Shown here in pieces: positions 1 to 7,946 of a stretch of 64,000 bases of DNA. The notes beneath the pieces are model-generated. The model searched no databases. It was not told the origin of the DNA and saw only the letters and a program-made list of their open reading frames with translations. Source of the stretch: Hamadaea sp013361475 (GTDB taxonomy: Bacteria; Actinomycetota; Actinomycetes; Mycobacteriales; Micromonosporaceae); NCBI RefSeq assembly GCF_040654195.1, contig NZ_JBFAHM010000008.1, positions 1 through 64,000 of the forward strand. The letters run 5' to 3'. The position numbers were made by a program, and so were the translations under genes. The first letter of the stretch is position 1; every line of letters begins with the position of its first letter.

Positions 1-2
1 AA

Positions 3-92
3 ATCTGCCGCGACTACACCCGCCGCTACGGCGAAGACCACCCCTGGATCCGCGACTGGAAATGGCCCGTCACACCCGACCAACCAGCCTGA
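3..92 (+). CDS. phosphoketolase, C-terminal end only (partial)
   Basis: The window opens inside a reading frame that runs to a TGA at 90-92. The last 29 residues include YTRRYGEDHPWIRDWKWP, which resembles the C-terminal tail of xylulose-5-phosphate/fructose-6-phosphate phosphoketolases (a Tyr/Arg-rich helix, an HGEDxPxI-like stretch, then DWxWP). That enzyme is a cytosolic thiamine-diphosphate enzyme splitting sugar phosphates into acetyl phosphate and an aldose phosphate. Only the tail is visible, with no catalytic residue, so the name rests on similarity of a short segment. The frame converges on the next gene, whose stop codon follows directly. Confidence 0.5.
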   Translation: MCRDYTRRYGEDHPWIRDWKWPVTPDQPA

Positions 93-452
93 TCAAGCCT
101 TGGCCGACAGCTCCGTCCGCAGCTCGCGGAGCACGACCACCGTGTACGCGGCCAGCAGCGCCGGGAAGACGAAACCGGCGATCATCGCGCCCGTCTCGGT
201 GCCGGCGACCGCGATCGTGGCCCCGAGGGAGGCGAGCACCCGCACGACGGCCAGCCCGATGACGCCGCGGATGAGGAGCGTCGACGGCTGGGCGATGACG
301 GAGACGGCGTAGATCCCGGCCGCGGTGAGCACGGCGAGCACCGCGCTCGGCATGAACACCGTCCCGGCCGTGTTGACCAGCCCGAACACACCGGAGATGA
401 ACATGATCGCCGCGAGGATCTTCATCCGCAGGCGTACGTTGGACTTCTCCAA
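93..452 (-). CDS. small multi-pass membrane protein
   Basis: A 119-residue hydrophobic protein with about four predicted membrane segments (roughly residues 10-30, 35-52, 60-80 and 85-105) and a short charged C-terminus (LRELRTELSAKA). I recognise no family. The frame opens with TTG at 452; a GGAAG-like ribosome binding site lies about 9 nt upstream. An internal ATG at 425 would drop the first nine residues, so the start is uncertain. It is divergent from the alpha-glucosidase gene and shares a 60-nt promoter region with it. No pathway role can be read from the sequence. Confidence 0.6.
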   Translation of the reverse strand: MEKSNVRLRMKILAAIMFISGVFGLVNTAGTVFMPSAVLAVLTAAGIYAVSVIAQPSTLLIRGVIGLAVVRVLASLGATIAVAGTETGAMIAGFVFPALLAAYTVVVLRELRTELSAKA

Positions 453-500
453 GATCGTTCTTCCGTTCCGGTCGCTGGTTTGGCGTGAAGCGTACCCGGT

Positions 501-506
501 TATCCT
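501..506 (+). promoter_or_regulatory. -10 element (TATCCT) of a leaderless promoter
   Basis: TATCCT fits the actinobacterial TANNNT -10 and ends 6 nt before the GTG at 513, so the transcript would begin at or next to the start codon. No Shine-Dalgarno is present. A weak TTGGCG lies at 480-485. Confidence 0.5.
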
Positions 507-512
507 CGATCC

Positions 513-2114
513 GTGTCAGGTCAATGGTGGCGGCATGCCGCGATCTACCAGATCTACCCTCGCAGCTTCGCCGACGGCACGGGCGACGGCATCGGCGACC
601 TCGCCGGCCTCCGCAACCGCCTCGGCTACCTCAAGGACCTGGGGATCGACGCCCTCTGGCTGAGCCCCTGGTACACCTCACCGATGGCCGATGCGGGCTA
701 CGACGTCGCCGACTACCGCGACATCGACCCGCTGTTCGGCACGCTGGCCGACGCCGAGGCGTTCCTCGCCGAGGCGCACGCGCTGGGCATCCGGGTGATC
801 GTGGACATCGTCCCGAATCACTGCTCCGACCAGCACCCCTGGTTCCAGGCCGCGCTGGCGGCCCGGCCGGGCTCACCCGAGCGGGAGCTGTTCTGGTTCC
901 GGCCCGGCCGTGGGGAGCACGGCGAACTCCCGCCCAACGACTGGCAGTCCAACTTCGGCGGGCCCGCGTGGACGCGAGTGCCGGACGGCGAGTGGTATCT
1001 GCACCTGTTCGCGCCGGAACAGCCCGACTGGAACTGGAACCATCCGGAGGTCCGCGCCGACTTCACGCGTACGCTTCGGTTCTGGTTGGACCGGGGCGTC
1101 GACGGCTTCCGCATCGACGTCGCCGAGGCGCTGGTGAAGGACCCGGCGCTGCCCGACTTCGCCGACCTGCCCATCGGCGTACCGGCGCCCTGGCTCGACC
1201 AGGACGGCGTGCACGAGATCTACCGGGAATGGCGCGCGATCGCCGACTCCTCTCCGCAGGAGGCGATCTTCGTCGGCGAACTGTGGCTCACCGATCCGGA
1301 GCGCTTCGCTCGCTACCTGCGGCCCGACGAGCTGCACACCGGGTTCAACTTCCCGTTCCTGTCGGCCGCCTGGGACGCCGGCGAACTGCGTACCGTCGTG
1401 GACCAGACGTTGGCCACCCACGCGCCGGTCGGAGCCCCCGCGACCTGGGTGTTGTCCAACCATGACGTCACCCGCGTGGTGACGCGGTACGGCCGGGCCG
1501 ACACCCGGCACACCTGGGACCTGACCCGGGAGGCGCACGCGGCCGATCTGGCCTTGGGGACGAAGCGTGCGCGGGCGGCCGCGTTGCTGTCGCTCAGCCT
1601 GCCCGGGACGGTCTACGTGTACCAAGGCGAGGAGCTGGGCCTGCCGGAGGTGCAGGACCTGCCCGAGGAGGTGCTGGCCGACCCGCGCTGGGAGCGGTCC
1701 GGGCACACCGACCGGGGCCGGGACGGTTGCCGGGTGCCGCTGCCCTGGAGCGGCGACGCGCCGCCGTTCGGGTTCAGCCCCGCCGGAGTACGCACCTGGC
1801 TGCCGCAGCCGGCGGACTGGAAGGCTCTGACAGCCGAGGCGCAGAGCGGCGACCCGGGTTCGATGCTGACCCTCTATCGCACCGCGTTGCGGCTGCGGCA
1901 CCAGACGGCCGACCTGCTGGCGGGCGGCCTGCGCTGGCTGCCGTCCGATCCGGAGGTGCTGGCCTACGCCCGCGGCGACTCGTTCGTCTGCGTGGTCAAC
2001 CTCGGCGTCGAGCCCGTGGAGCTGCCGGAGTACGCCGAGATCCTGCTGGCCAGCGGCGACCTCGTGGCCGGAAAACTGCCCGCCGACACGGCGGTCTGGC
2101 TGCGCACGGCCTGA
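513..2114 (+). CDS. GH13 alpha-glucosidase / oligo-1,6-glucosidase family
   Basis: A 533-residue cytosolic glycoside hydrolase of family 13 that should release glucose from alpha-linked oligosaccharides such as maltose, isomaltose or trehalose-like sugars. The TIM-barrel regions are all present: YQIYPRSFADGTGDGIGDL at residues 12-30, DIVPNH near 97-102, the nucleophile Asp202 in FRIDVAEAL, the acid/base Glu256 in GELW, and Asp318 in NHD. Length and order fit the oligo-1,6-glucosidase/alpha-glucosidase branch rather than amylase; no signal peptide is seen. The GTG at 513 is chosen because a TATCCT -10 lies 6 nt upstream. Exact linkage preference cannot be read from these motifs. It stands alone as a transcription unit. 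Confidence 0.88.
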   Translation: MSGQWWRHAAIYQIYPRSFADGTGDGIGDLAGLRNRLGYLKDLGIDALWLSPWYTSPMADAGYDVADYRDIDPLFGTLADAEAFLAEAHALGIRVIVDIVPNHCSDQHPWFQAALAARPGSPERELFWFRPGRGEHGELPPNDWQSNFGGPAWTRVPDGEWYLHLFAPEQPDWNWNHPEVRADFTRTLRFWLDRGVDGFRIDVAEALVKDPALPDFADLPIGVPAPWLDQDGVHEIYREWRAIADSSPQEAIFVGELWLTDPERFARYLRPDELHTGFNFPFLSAAWDAGELRTVVDQTLATHAPVGAPATWVLSNHDVTRVVTRYGRADTRHTWDLTREAHAADLALGTKRARAAALLSLSLPGTVYVYQGEELGLPEVQDLPEEVLADPRWERSGHTDRGRDGCRVPLPWSGDAPPFGFSPAGVRTWLPQPADWKALTAEAQSGDPGSMLTLYRTALRLRHQTADLLAGGLRWLPSDPEVLAYARGDSFVCVVNLGVEPVELPEYAEILLASGDLVAGKLPADTAVWLRTA

Positions 2115-2126
2115 CCGGCACGCCGG

Positions 2127-2132
2127 TACGCT
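2127..2132 (+). promoter_or_regulatory. -10 element (TACGCT) of a leaderless promoter
   Basis: TACGCT ends 6 nt before the ATG at 2139 and lies just after the stop of the alpha-glucosidase gene. No ribosome binding site is present. Confidence 0.5.
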
Positions 2133-2138
2133 CCCGGC

Positions 2139-2909
2139 ATGTCGGATCCGGTGCAGGCGGTGGCGTTGCCGCACGCCGTGGACGTCGCGTCGGTCGTGCT
2201 CGGGGCGGCCCAGGGCGCGTTGTTCGCGTCGCAAGTCGCCAAGGAGCGCCAGATCGACCTCGTCGGCATCGCGATGGTCGCGATCGTGACCGGGCTGGGC
2301 GGCGGCATCGCCAGAGATCTGCTGCTCAACCAGGTTCCCGTGGCGTTGCAGAGCAACGAGTACGTCGGTTCGGCGCTGATCGCCGCGGTCGTGGCGGTCG
2401 GCCTGAGCGGCGCGCTCAGCCGGCTCGACCCGGTCGTGGTGGCCTTCGACGCGCTGTCGCTGGGCCTCTACCTGGTCGTCGGGCTGTCCAAAGCGAGCAG
2501 TCTCGGACTGGGCTCGGTGCCGTCGATCTTCATCGGCATCCTGTCCTGCACCGCCGGCGGCGTCGTGCGAGATCTGTTGCTGCGGACCGAGGTCGCCCTG
2601 GTCACCGTCGGCTCGTTCTACGCCTTCGCGGCGTTCAGCGGTGCGCTCGTCTACATGGGACTGTTGCAGGTCGCCAATCAGAGCGTTGCGACCTGGGCGG
2701 CCGTCCTCGTGACGTTCGGCGTACGCATGCTGTCGATCTGGTTCGGCTGGAGCACCCCGCACGCGAGCTCGTTGCGCCTGGAGAAGCTGGACGCGAGCGT
2801 CGAGTCGATGGAGCGGATGGCGCGGTCCGGTGTGGACGTCATTCTGCGCGGCGGACGGGGGTTCATGCGCGGCGAGGAGCGGCCGGATCGCGAGACGCCC
2901 CGGTCGTGA
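2139..2909 (+). CDS. trimeric intracellular cation (TRIC) channel family protein, UPF0126-type
   Basis: A 256-residue integral membrane protein with about seven hydrophobic segments. It carries the family's internal duplication: GGGIARDLLL near residue 52 and AGGVVRDLLL near residue 142. These repeated GGG/R-D loops mark the UPF0126 / prokaryotic TRIC fold (E. coli YadS and YicG relatives), whose studied members form K+-permeable trimers. The C-terminal 45 residues are polar and cytosolic. The start is set by the -10 element 6 nt upstream. Translation ends 11 nt before a strong bidirectional terminator. Ion selectivity here is inference from the family. Confidence 0.85.
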   Translation: MSDPVQAVALPHAVDVASVVLGAAQGALFASQVAKERQIDLVGIAMVAIVTGLGGGIARDLLLNQVPVALQSNEYVGSALIAAVVAVGLSGALSRLDPVVVAFDALSLGLYLVVGLSKASSLGLGSVPSIFIGILSCTAGGVVRDLLLRTEVALVTVGSFYAFAAFSGALVYMGLLQVANQSVATWAAVLVTFGVRMLSIWFGWSTPHASSLRLEKLDASVESMERMARSGVDVILRGGRGFMRGEERPDRETPRS

Positions 2910-2919
2910 GAACGGCGAA

Positions 2920-2946
2920 GCGCCCCGGCCACCAGGGCCGGGGCGC
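2920..2946. terminator. bidirectional intrinsic terminator hairpin
   Basis: A perfect 11-bp GC-rich stem (GCGCCCCGGCC / GGCCGGGGCGC) with a 5-nt loop between the convergent TRIC-type and YeaQ-type genes; it can serve both strands. Confidence 0.75.
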
Positions 2947-2972
2947 CGCGTCGAACGGGGGCAGGGGGTTGG

Positions 2973-3245
2973 TCAGCCGACGCTTCGTCGGCCCATGGCT
3001 CCGCCGACGAGCACCACCCCGATCGCCGCGAGGACGACTTGGATGATGATCTCCAGCCAGTCGACGCCGTCCGTGGTGGCCCAGCCCGCCGCGCGGGCGA
3101 TCGCCGTGCCGATCAGGGCGGCGACGATGCCGACGACGATGGTCAGCCAGATGGGAATCGACTGCGGGCCCGGCACCACCAGCCGGCCCAGCGCACCGAT
3201 GATCAGACCGACGATGATCGCCGAGATGATGCCGGTTACGGTCAT
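2973..3245 (-). CDS. GlsB/YeaQ/YmgE family small membrane protein
   Basis: A 90-residue, three-helix membrane protein with the family pattern: Gly-rich first helix ending GALGRLVVPG, a second helix VGIVAALIGTAIA, then a short polar loop and a third helix. The reading frame extends upstream to 3311, but the ATG at 3245 is preceded by GAGGAGGGGACC, an excellent ribosome binding site, so the shorter form is chosen. The family was originally called transglycosylase-associated and is usually stress-inducible; biochemical function is unknown. It is monocistronic and shares the terminator at 2920-2946. Confidence 0.85.
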   Translation of the reverse strand: MTVTGIISAIIVGLIIGALGRLVVPGPQSIPIWLTIVVGIVAALIGTAIARAAGWATTDGVDWLEIIIQVVLAAIGVVLVGGAMGRRSVG

Positions 3246-3351
3246 GGTCCCCTCCTCAAACAGGGTTGATGTCCTAAGAGCTTCCCCGCTTCGGCATTCA
3301 CGAAACACCACGTCTGGTCAGGGTCGGGGAAAGGTTGGCAGGATGGGGGGC

Positions 3352-3669
3352 GTGATCGTGAATGACGTCCCGGAACTCACCCGCTTCGAAGGCCGTTGGG
3401 AGGACCGTCCCGGCGAGGCCGACAGCCGGGGTGACCTGGCCGGATACCTTGAATACCACCGGTTTGACGGGGTGTGGGCGTTCAATCACGTGTTCACGTT
3501 CCCGGCGTACCGGGGTCGTGGGGTGGCGGCGGAGATCACGCGGGCGGCGTTGGCCGCGGCTCGGGAGGCGGGCACGCAGGTTCGTCCGATCTGTCCGTTC
3601 GTCGCGGATTACCTCGACACCCATCCGGAGTACGCCGACCTGATCGCGCCGGAAAAGTCGGAGCAGTGA
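3352..3669 (+). CDS. YjdJ-type GNAT N-acetyltransferase (NATD domain)
   Basis: A compact (105-residue) GNAT fold of the YjdJ type. The acetyl-CoA loop is YRGRGVAAEITRAALAAAR, followed by the family-specific PICPFVADYL...HPEYADL, which is the signature of this short acetyltransferase class. Substrates are unknown for the class. Possible starts are ATG 3343 and GTG 3352 or 3358; a CAGGAT -10-like hexamer ends 7 nt before 3352, which favours that one and a leaderless mRNA. Codons here end in G or T more often than in the neighbours. A HAD gene follows 57 nt downstream with its own promoter. Confidence 0.82.
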   Translation: MIVNDVPELTRFEGRWEDRPGEADSRGDLAGYLEYHRFDGVWAFNHVFTFPAYRGRGVAAEITRAALAAAREAGTQVRPICPFVADYLDTHPEYADLIAPEKSEQ

Positions 3670-3726
3670 CGAATCCGCAACGTGGCCACCTGCCCTGATG
3701 GCGGGTGGCAATGGCAGGATTGAGCC

Positions 3727-4455
3727 ATGCTCCCCCCGCGTGCCCTTCTCCTCGACTTCGGTGGCGTCGTGGCCGAGGCCGTCGACGACACCGCTGACGC
3801 CGGCTTCCCGACGCGGGTGTTCGAGCTGATCGGCCGCTCCCTGCCGCTGGAGCGGATCGTGGCCGACCTGGCCGCGGCCGAGGCCGCCCGTGACGAATGG
3901 CGTGCCGTTCCGGAGAATCCCGAGCTGACCCACATCCAGCTCTGGGCGGAGTTCGTCGCCAAGGACTGGCCCGAGCAGCCCCGTGAGATCGTGGTCGGCT
4001 GGGCCGACGAACTGACCAGCGCCTGGGCCCGACGCAACTGGGCGGTCGTCGAAGGGATGACCGAGCTGCTGGAATACACCGTCGGCCGCGGTCTGCCGGT
4101 CGCGATCGTCAGCAACACCCGCAGCGGCCAGGCCTATCGGGAGTTCCTCGAACGCGCCGGGTTGACCGGGGCGTTCGCCGCGCAGATCTACAGCGACGAG
4201 GCGGGCGTCTTCAAGCCCAATCCGCAGATGATTCGGGCCGCCACGCTGACCCTCGACGTGCCCGCCGACCAGTGCTGGTTCGTCGGCGACTCGCTCAGCC
4301 GCGACATCGAGTGCGGCCGCCGGGCCGGCGTCGGCGCGGCGATCCTGCGGCCGAGCCGATCCTGGACCAACGACCGCTGGCAGGCCGAGCCGGACGCGGT
4401 CGTCGCCGACGGGCACGAACTGCTCAAGCTGCTGAAGCGCGCTTTCGACGCCTGA
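3727..4455 (+). CDS. HAD superfamily hydrolase (HAD-IA-like)
   Basis: A 242-residue soluble phosphatase-like protein. Motif I is LLDFGGVVAEA (the nucleophile Asp kept, the second Asp replaced by Gly as in many DFGGV-type HADs), motif II is IVSNTRSG, motif III Lys is in DEAGVFKPNPQ and motif IV is FVGDSLSRDIECGRRAG. A helical cap lies between motifs I and II, giving subfamily IA. Replacement of the general acid/base Asp by Gly may mean reduced or non-phosphatase activity. The substrate is unknown. A CAGGAT hexamer ends 6 nt before the ATG. A 54-nt palindromic repeat lies just beyond its stop. Confidence 0.82.
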   Translation: MLPPRALLLDFGGVVAEAVDDTADAGFPTRVFELIGRSLPLERIVADLAAAEAARDEWRAVPENPELTHIQLWAEFVAKDWPEQPREIVVGWADELTSAWARRNWAVVEGMTELLEYTVGRGLPVAIVSNTRSGQAYREFLERAGLTGAFAAQIYSDEAGVFKPNPQMIRAATLTLDVPADQCWFVGDSLSRDIECGRRAGVGAAILRPSRSWTNDRWQAEPDAVVADGHELLKLLKRAFDA

Positions 4456-4489
4456 GCCCGCTGCCGAGGGCCCGACGAGGGTTCCACGA

Positions 4490-4543
4490 GATCAGGGATC
4501 TCGGTCGAATCATGGGCCAAGATTCGACCGAGATCCCTGATCC
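4490..4543. repeat. 54-nt palindromic repeat, family 1 copy A
   Basis: A perfect 22-bp inverted repeat (4490-4511 with 4521-4542) around a 9-nt loop, placed between convergent genes. A second 54-nt copy lies at 20305-20358 with about eight differences, including a compensatory A-T to T-A swap in the stem. It may double as a bidirectional terminator. Confidence 0.85.
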
Positions 4544-4579
4544 AGCCTAACGCCCCCCGGGTCGGCGCCAAGCCGGTGG

Positions 4580-5890
4580 CTACAGCGCCGTGCGGGCGGC
4601 GCGAGCCCGGACGGTCAGTTCCCGGGCCAGTTCGTAGGCTTCGGCGAGGTCGCGCTCCGGCGCGGAGGCCGGGGGAGCGCCGGCGACGTCCACGTGCACT
4701 GTGGCCAGTCCCAGGCGTCGCTGCAGCGGCCCCTGCTGCACCCGGACGGACTGGATGCGGGCGTACGGCACAAGGCGGAGCCGCCGGGTCAGCAGGCCGT
4801 CGACGCTCGCGAAGACGTGCGGCGTCACGCCGGCCACGAGCACCTTGCGGGCCAGCGGCGCGAGCCACACCGCCCGGTCGGGAACTCCGGTGAGCGGCAG
4901 CGCCGCGATGTCCACGGGCGCGAGGTCGCCGTCGACTCGGGGGAGCAGCCACGGCACGACCGCCCGCGCCTCGTCCAGCGCCGCCACCGGCAGCAGCGTC
5001 GTCGCCTCGTGGTCGTCCGGGTCGGCGCCCTGCGAACCCTGGGCCGCGATGTCCACAGTGGCCTTCAGCCAGCGTTTCGGCCGCCAGATCAACGGCCACG
5101 TGACGGTCACCGCCTGCACCCGCTGCACCGGAACGGTCTGACTGTGGGTTTCGGTCAGGCCCCGCCGGATGTGCAGGCGCGTCTCGCGTTCGGTCAGCGT
5201 GCACCGCCAGTTGCGGGTCACTCGGCGTACCGGGCGGACCAGGACGCCGACCAACGCGGTGAGCATGCTCGCGATCGCGATGAACCCGAAGCTTCCGGCC
5301 AGCGCGAACTGCACGACGACGAACGCGGCGGCGATCGGCAGGAAGATCACCTCGGGGGTCATCGCCTGACTCAGCAGCAGGTCCTCGTCGCGGGCGGCGT
5401 ACAGGACCGGCTCCGGTCCGCGCGGCTCGCTCTCCGCGCGCACCACCGAGCCGCCCTGCGCCAGCTCCAGCAGATGAGTACGCAGAGAGCCGGCTTCGGC
5501 GACGGTCAAGTAGGCCAGCGGGGCTTCCGCCTTGCCACCGCCGACCACTTCGAGGCGCAGTTCGGCGAGCCCGGTCAGCTGCGCGAGGAACGGCCGGACC
5601 ACCTCGACCGACTGCAGCCGTTCCAGCGGGATCGTGCGTACGCGGCGGGAGAAGGTGCCCTCGTAGATCCGCAGCTCCCGGCCGGTGACCTCGTAGCCGG
5701 TGAACCGCCAGGTGATCACGGAGTAGACGACGGCGCCGATCAGGATGAGCACGACGACGCCGAGGAAGCGGGCGACGCCGAGGTTGGCGAAGCCCTGCCA
5801 GGAGATGAGGGCGACGAGCGCGACGAGTTGACGGATGCTGTGCAGGAACGGCGAGAGCGGGTGCAGCCTGCGCCGCGGCAGGTCCGTCAC
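4580..5890 (-). CDS. bacterial PH-domain (bPH2/YdbT-like) membrane protein
   Basis: A 436-residue membrane protein with hydrophobic pairs near residues 20-60 and 180-225. It carries two clear bPH_2 modules (SRRVRTIPLERLQSVEVVRP near 82-102; HSQTVPVQRVQAVTVTWP near 245-263) and a third near the C-terminus (LVPYARIQSVRVQQGPLQRR). It corresponds to Bacillus YdbT, the partner of YdbS. The GTG start at 5890 overlaps the TGA of the upstream YdbS-like gene (GTGA), so the two are translationally coupled and probably form one membrane complex. Family function is undefined; Bacillus homologues have been linked to tolerance of certain antimicrobials. Confidence 0.82.
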   Translation of the reverse strand: MTDLPRRRLHPLSPFLHSIRQLVALVALISWQGFANLGVARFLGVVVLILIGAVVYSVITWRFTGYEVTGRELRIYEGTFSRRVRTIPLERLQSVEVVRPFLAQLTGLAELRLEVVGGGKAEAPLAYLTVAEAGSLRTHLLELAQGGSVVRAESEPRGPEPVLYAARDEDLLLSQAMTPEVIFLPIAAAFVVVQFALAGSFGFIAIASMLTALVGVLVRPVRRVTRNWRCTLTERETRLHIRRGLTETHSQTVPVQRVQAVTVTWPLIWRPKRWLKATVDIAAQGSQGADPDDHEATTLLPVAALDEARAVVPWLLPRVDGDLAPVDIAALPLTGVPDRAVWLAPLARKVLVAGVTPHVFASVDGLLTRRLRLVPYARIQSVRVQQGPLQRRLGLATVHVDVAGAPPASAPERDLAEAYELARELTVRARAARTAL

Positions 5891-6390
5891 AGCCCTTCCT
5901 TCCGGATCTCGCCGAGCGCCGTCAAGCGGTCACGGAGCCGGGCCGCCTCCGCCGGGACCAGGCCCGGCACCCGGGCGTCGCTGGCCGCGGCGGCGGTGTG
6001 CAACTGAACCGTGGCCAACCCGAAGAGGCGTTCCAGCGGTCCCGCGCTCACGTCGACGAACTGCATCCGGGCGTACGGCACGATGCTCAGGTGCCGCACG
6101 ATCCGGCCGTGCCGGACGAGGAGGTCGTCGTCGCGTTCGGCGTACCCCCAGGAGCGCACGCTGCGCCCGATCAGCACGACGCGGATCAGCGTCGCCACGA
6201 CGAGCACGCCGCCGATGACCAGCGCCCAGCCCCACTGCCAGATCACATAGGCGGCGATCGCCGCGGCCAGCGGCACGAGGAGGCCGAGGAGCACCTCGAC
6301 GCGTTGGAGGGTGGCCAAGCGCGGGGAGACGGGATGCCAGTCGACCGTGTCGGGCCAGGGCTGGAGGGCGTCGGCCACGGGTTGCGTCAC
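5887..6390 (-). CDS. bacterial PH-domain (YdbS-like) membrane protein
   Basis: About 167 residues: two membrane helices (around VLLGLLVPLAAAIAAYVI and WALVIGGVLVVATLIRV) followed by one bPH_2 module (LSIVPYARMQFVDVSAGP, then LFGLATVQLHT). The frame opens at 6423, but that would overlap the preceding gene by 23 nt. A TAGATT hexamer at 6398-6403, which includes that gene's stop codon, ends 7 nt before the GTG at 6390, so 6390 is taken as a leaderless start (GTG at 6396 is the alternative). Its TGA overlaps the GTG of the YdbT-like gene. Confidence 0.8.
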   Translation of the reverse strand: MTQPVADALQPWPDTVDWHPVSPRLATLQRVEVLLGLLVPLAAAIAAYVIWQWGWALVIGGVLVVATLIRVVLIGRSVRSWGYAERDDDLLVRHGRIVRHLSIVPYARMQFVDVSAGPLERLFGLATVQLHTAAAASDARVPGLVPAEAARLRDRLTALGEIRKEGL

Positions 6391-6400
6391 GGTCACGAAT

Positions 6401-6610
6401 CTACGCGAGCGGGTCGACGCCACGCAGGAAGCCGCGGGCGTCGAGGAACGCCGCCAGCGAATCGCGGTGTGCGGAGCAGGCCAACCACACTTTTCGCCGC
6501 CCGGGCTCGTGTAGCTTGGGGTTGTTCCAGCTCAACGCGTAGGCCGCGACCTCTCGGCAGCCCTTGGCGGAGCAGATGCGATCCGGCTGATCGCTGGAAT
6601 GAGTAGTCAT
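6401..6610 (-). CDS. small conserved Cys/His protein, possible zinc-binding
   Basis: A 69-residue soluble protein with spaced metal-ligand candidates: CSAKGC near residue 13-18 and CSAH near 47-50. Between them is ALSWNNPKLHEPGRRK, and FLDARGFL follows. I recall this pattern from small conserved actinobacterial proteins of unknown function, some of them misleadingly named acetone carboxylase. The frame extends upstream to 6679; the ATG at 6610 is preferred because the conserved part begins there and the upstream part is Arg-rich and reads through a leader hairpin. Metal binding is inference. Confidence 0.65.
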   Translation of the reverse strand: MTTHSSDQPDRICSAKGCREVAAYALSWNNPKLHEPGRRKVWLACSAHRDSLAAFLDARGFLRGVDPLA

Positions 6611-6626
6611 AGCAGTAGAGATAAAG

Positions 6627-6658
6627 CGCCGGACGACCACGGGGGAAGTCGTCCGGCG
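6627..6658 (-). promoter_or_regulatory. leader stem-loop upstream of the small Cys/His gene
   Basis: A perfect 11-bp stem (CGCCGGACGAC / GTCGTCCGGCG) with a 10-nt loop. It is followed on the minus strand by CTTTATCTC and, 16 nt past the stem, the ATG at 6610. A TAGTAT -10 candidate lies just upstream at 6667-6672, so the hairpin would sit in the 5' leader and could act as an attenuator or mRNA stabiliser. Confidence 0.4.
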
Positions 6659-6824
6659 ACGCGGAAATACTAACCACATTCCCGGGGTGCGTGTCCAGTC
6701 CCGCGATGTGCCCGATCGGCCGGACGCGATCGCCGTTCGGTGCCCCCGCGCGGCGGTCCTGGTGGCAATTGTTCGCTTATGTCACTCTTATGCGGGTAGG
6801 CGCGTCACTCTCTGGAGGCGAACA

Positions 6825-7946
6825 GTGACGGAAAAGAGTCTCGGCTCCGAGCTCGACCTCGCCGAGAGCGTGCTCGTCGCCGAAAACGGCACATCTGAGG
6901 CGACCGGCGGACCCGTCGTCCTCGACGGCTCGCTCGCGCTCGACGGGCGCCCGATCCCGCCGGCCCAGGACGCGTCGCTGCTCGAACGGGCCCTCTTCGA
7001 GGTCAAGAAGGTGATCGTCGGGCAGGACCTGCTGCTCGAGCGCATGTTCGTGGCGTTGCTGGCCCGCGGTCACTGCCTGCTGGAGGGCGTACCGGGGGTG
7101 GCGAAGACGCTCGCGGTGGAGACGCTCGCCGCGACCGTCGGGGGGACCTTCGCGCGCATCCAGTTCACGCCCGACCTCGTCCCGGCCGACATCGTCGGCA
7201 CCCGGATCTACCGGCAGTCCACCGAGTCCTTCGACGTGGAACTCGGCCCGGTGTTCGTGAACTTCCTGCTCGCCGACGAGATCAACCGAGCACCCGCCAA
7301 AGTCCAGTCGGCGCTGCTGGAGGTCATGGCCGAGCGGCACGTCTCGCTCGGTGGCGCCCGGCACGACGTGCCCAATCCGTTTCTCGTCATGGCCACCCAG
7401 AACCCGATCGAGCAGGAGGGCGTCTACCCGCTCCCGGAGGCGCAGCGCGACCGGTTCCTGCTGAAGGTCCTGGTCGGCTATCCGTCGGACCTCGAGGAGC
7501 GCGAGATCGTCTACCGGATGGGGGTGGGCGCGCCGTCGGCGACGCAGGTGCTGACCCCCGTCGACCTGATCGGGCTGCAGACCCGGGCCGACCACGTCTT
7601 CGTCCACAACGCGCTCGTCGACTACGCCGTACGCCTCGTCACGGCGACCCGGGCGCCGGCCGAGCACGGCATGGAGGACGTCGCGCAGCTGATCCAGTAC
7701 GGCGCGAGCCCACGGGCCTCGCTGGGCCTGGTCCGGGCGGCGCGGGCGCTGGCCCTGCTGCGGGGGCGGGACTACGTGCTGCCGCAGGACATCCAGGAGC
7801 TGACCCCGGACATCCTGCGGCACCGCCTCGTCCTCAGCTATGACGCGCTCGCCGACGACGTCCCGCCGGACCACATCGTCGGCCGCATCCTGGAAACTGT
7901 TCCGCTGCCCACCGTGGCGCCCCGGCAGCAGGCCGACCGACGGTGA
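6825..7946 (+). CDS. MoxR-type AAA+ ATPase
   Basis: A 373-residue AAA+ ATPase. Walker A is EGVPGVAKT near residue 87, Walker B is FLLADEINRAP, sensor 1 is VMATQNP and the MoxR core continues through LPEAQRDRFLLK. MoxR proteins are chaperone-like ATPases thought to load metal cofactors or mature proteins together with VWA partners, which fits the next two genes. The GTG at 6825 is preceded by TGGAGG with 6-nt spacing; the extra 46 residues upstream in frame are Arg-rich and unlikely. Unlike many MoxRs it has a 50-residue acidic N-terminal extension. Its TGA overlaps the GTG of the DUF58 gene. Confidence 0.9.
   Translation: MTEKSLGSELDLAESVLVAENGTSEATGGPVVLDGSLALDGRPIPPAQDASLLERALFEVKKVIVGQDLLLERMFVALLARGHCLLEGVPGVAKTLAVETLAATVGGTFARIQFTPDLVPADIVGTRIYRQSTESFDVELGPVFVNFLLADEINRAPAKVQSALLEVMAERHVSLGGARHDVPNPFLVMATQNPIEQEGVYPLPEAQRDRFLLKVLVGYPSDLEEREIVYRMGVGAPSATQVLTPVDLIGLQTRADHVFVHNALVDYAVRLVTATRAPAEHGMEDVAQLIQYGASPRASLGLVRAARALALLRGRDYVLPQDIQELTPDILRHRLVLSYDALADDVPPDHIVGRILETVPLPTVAPRQQADRR

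Noticed and set aside
873..2762. A 629-codon minus-strand frame across the alpha-glucosidase and TRIC genes
   Set aside because: Shadow of two well-supported genes; repetitive Gln/Arg/Asp composition and no domain.
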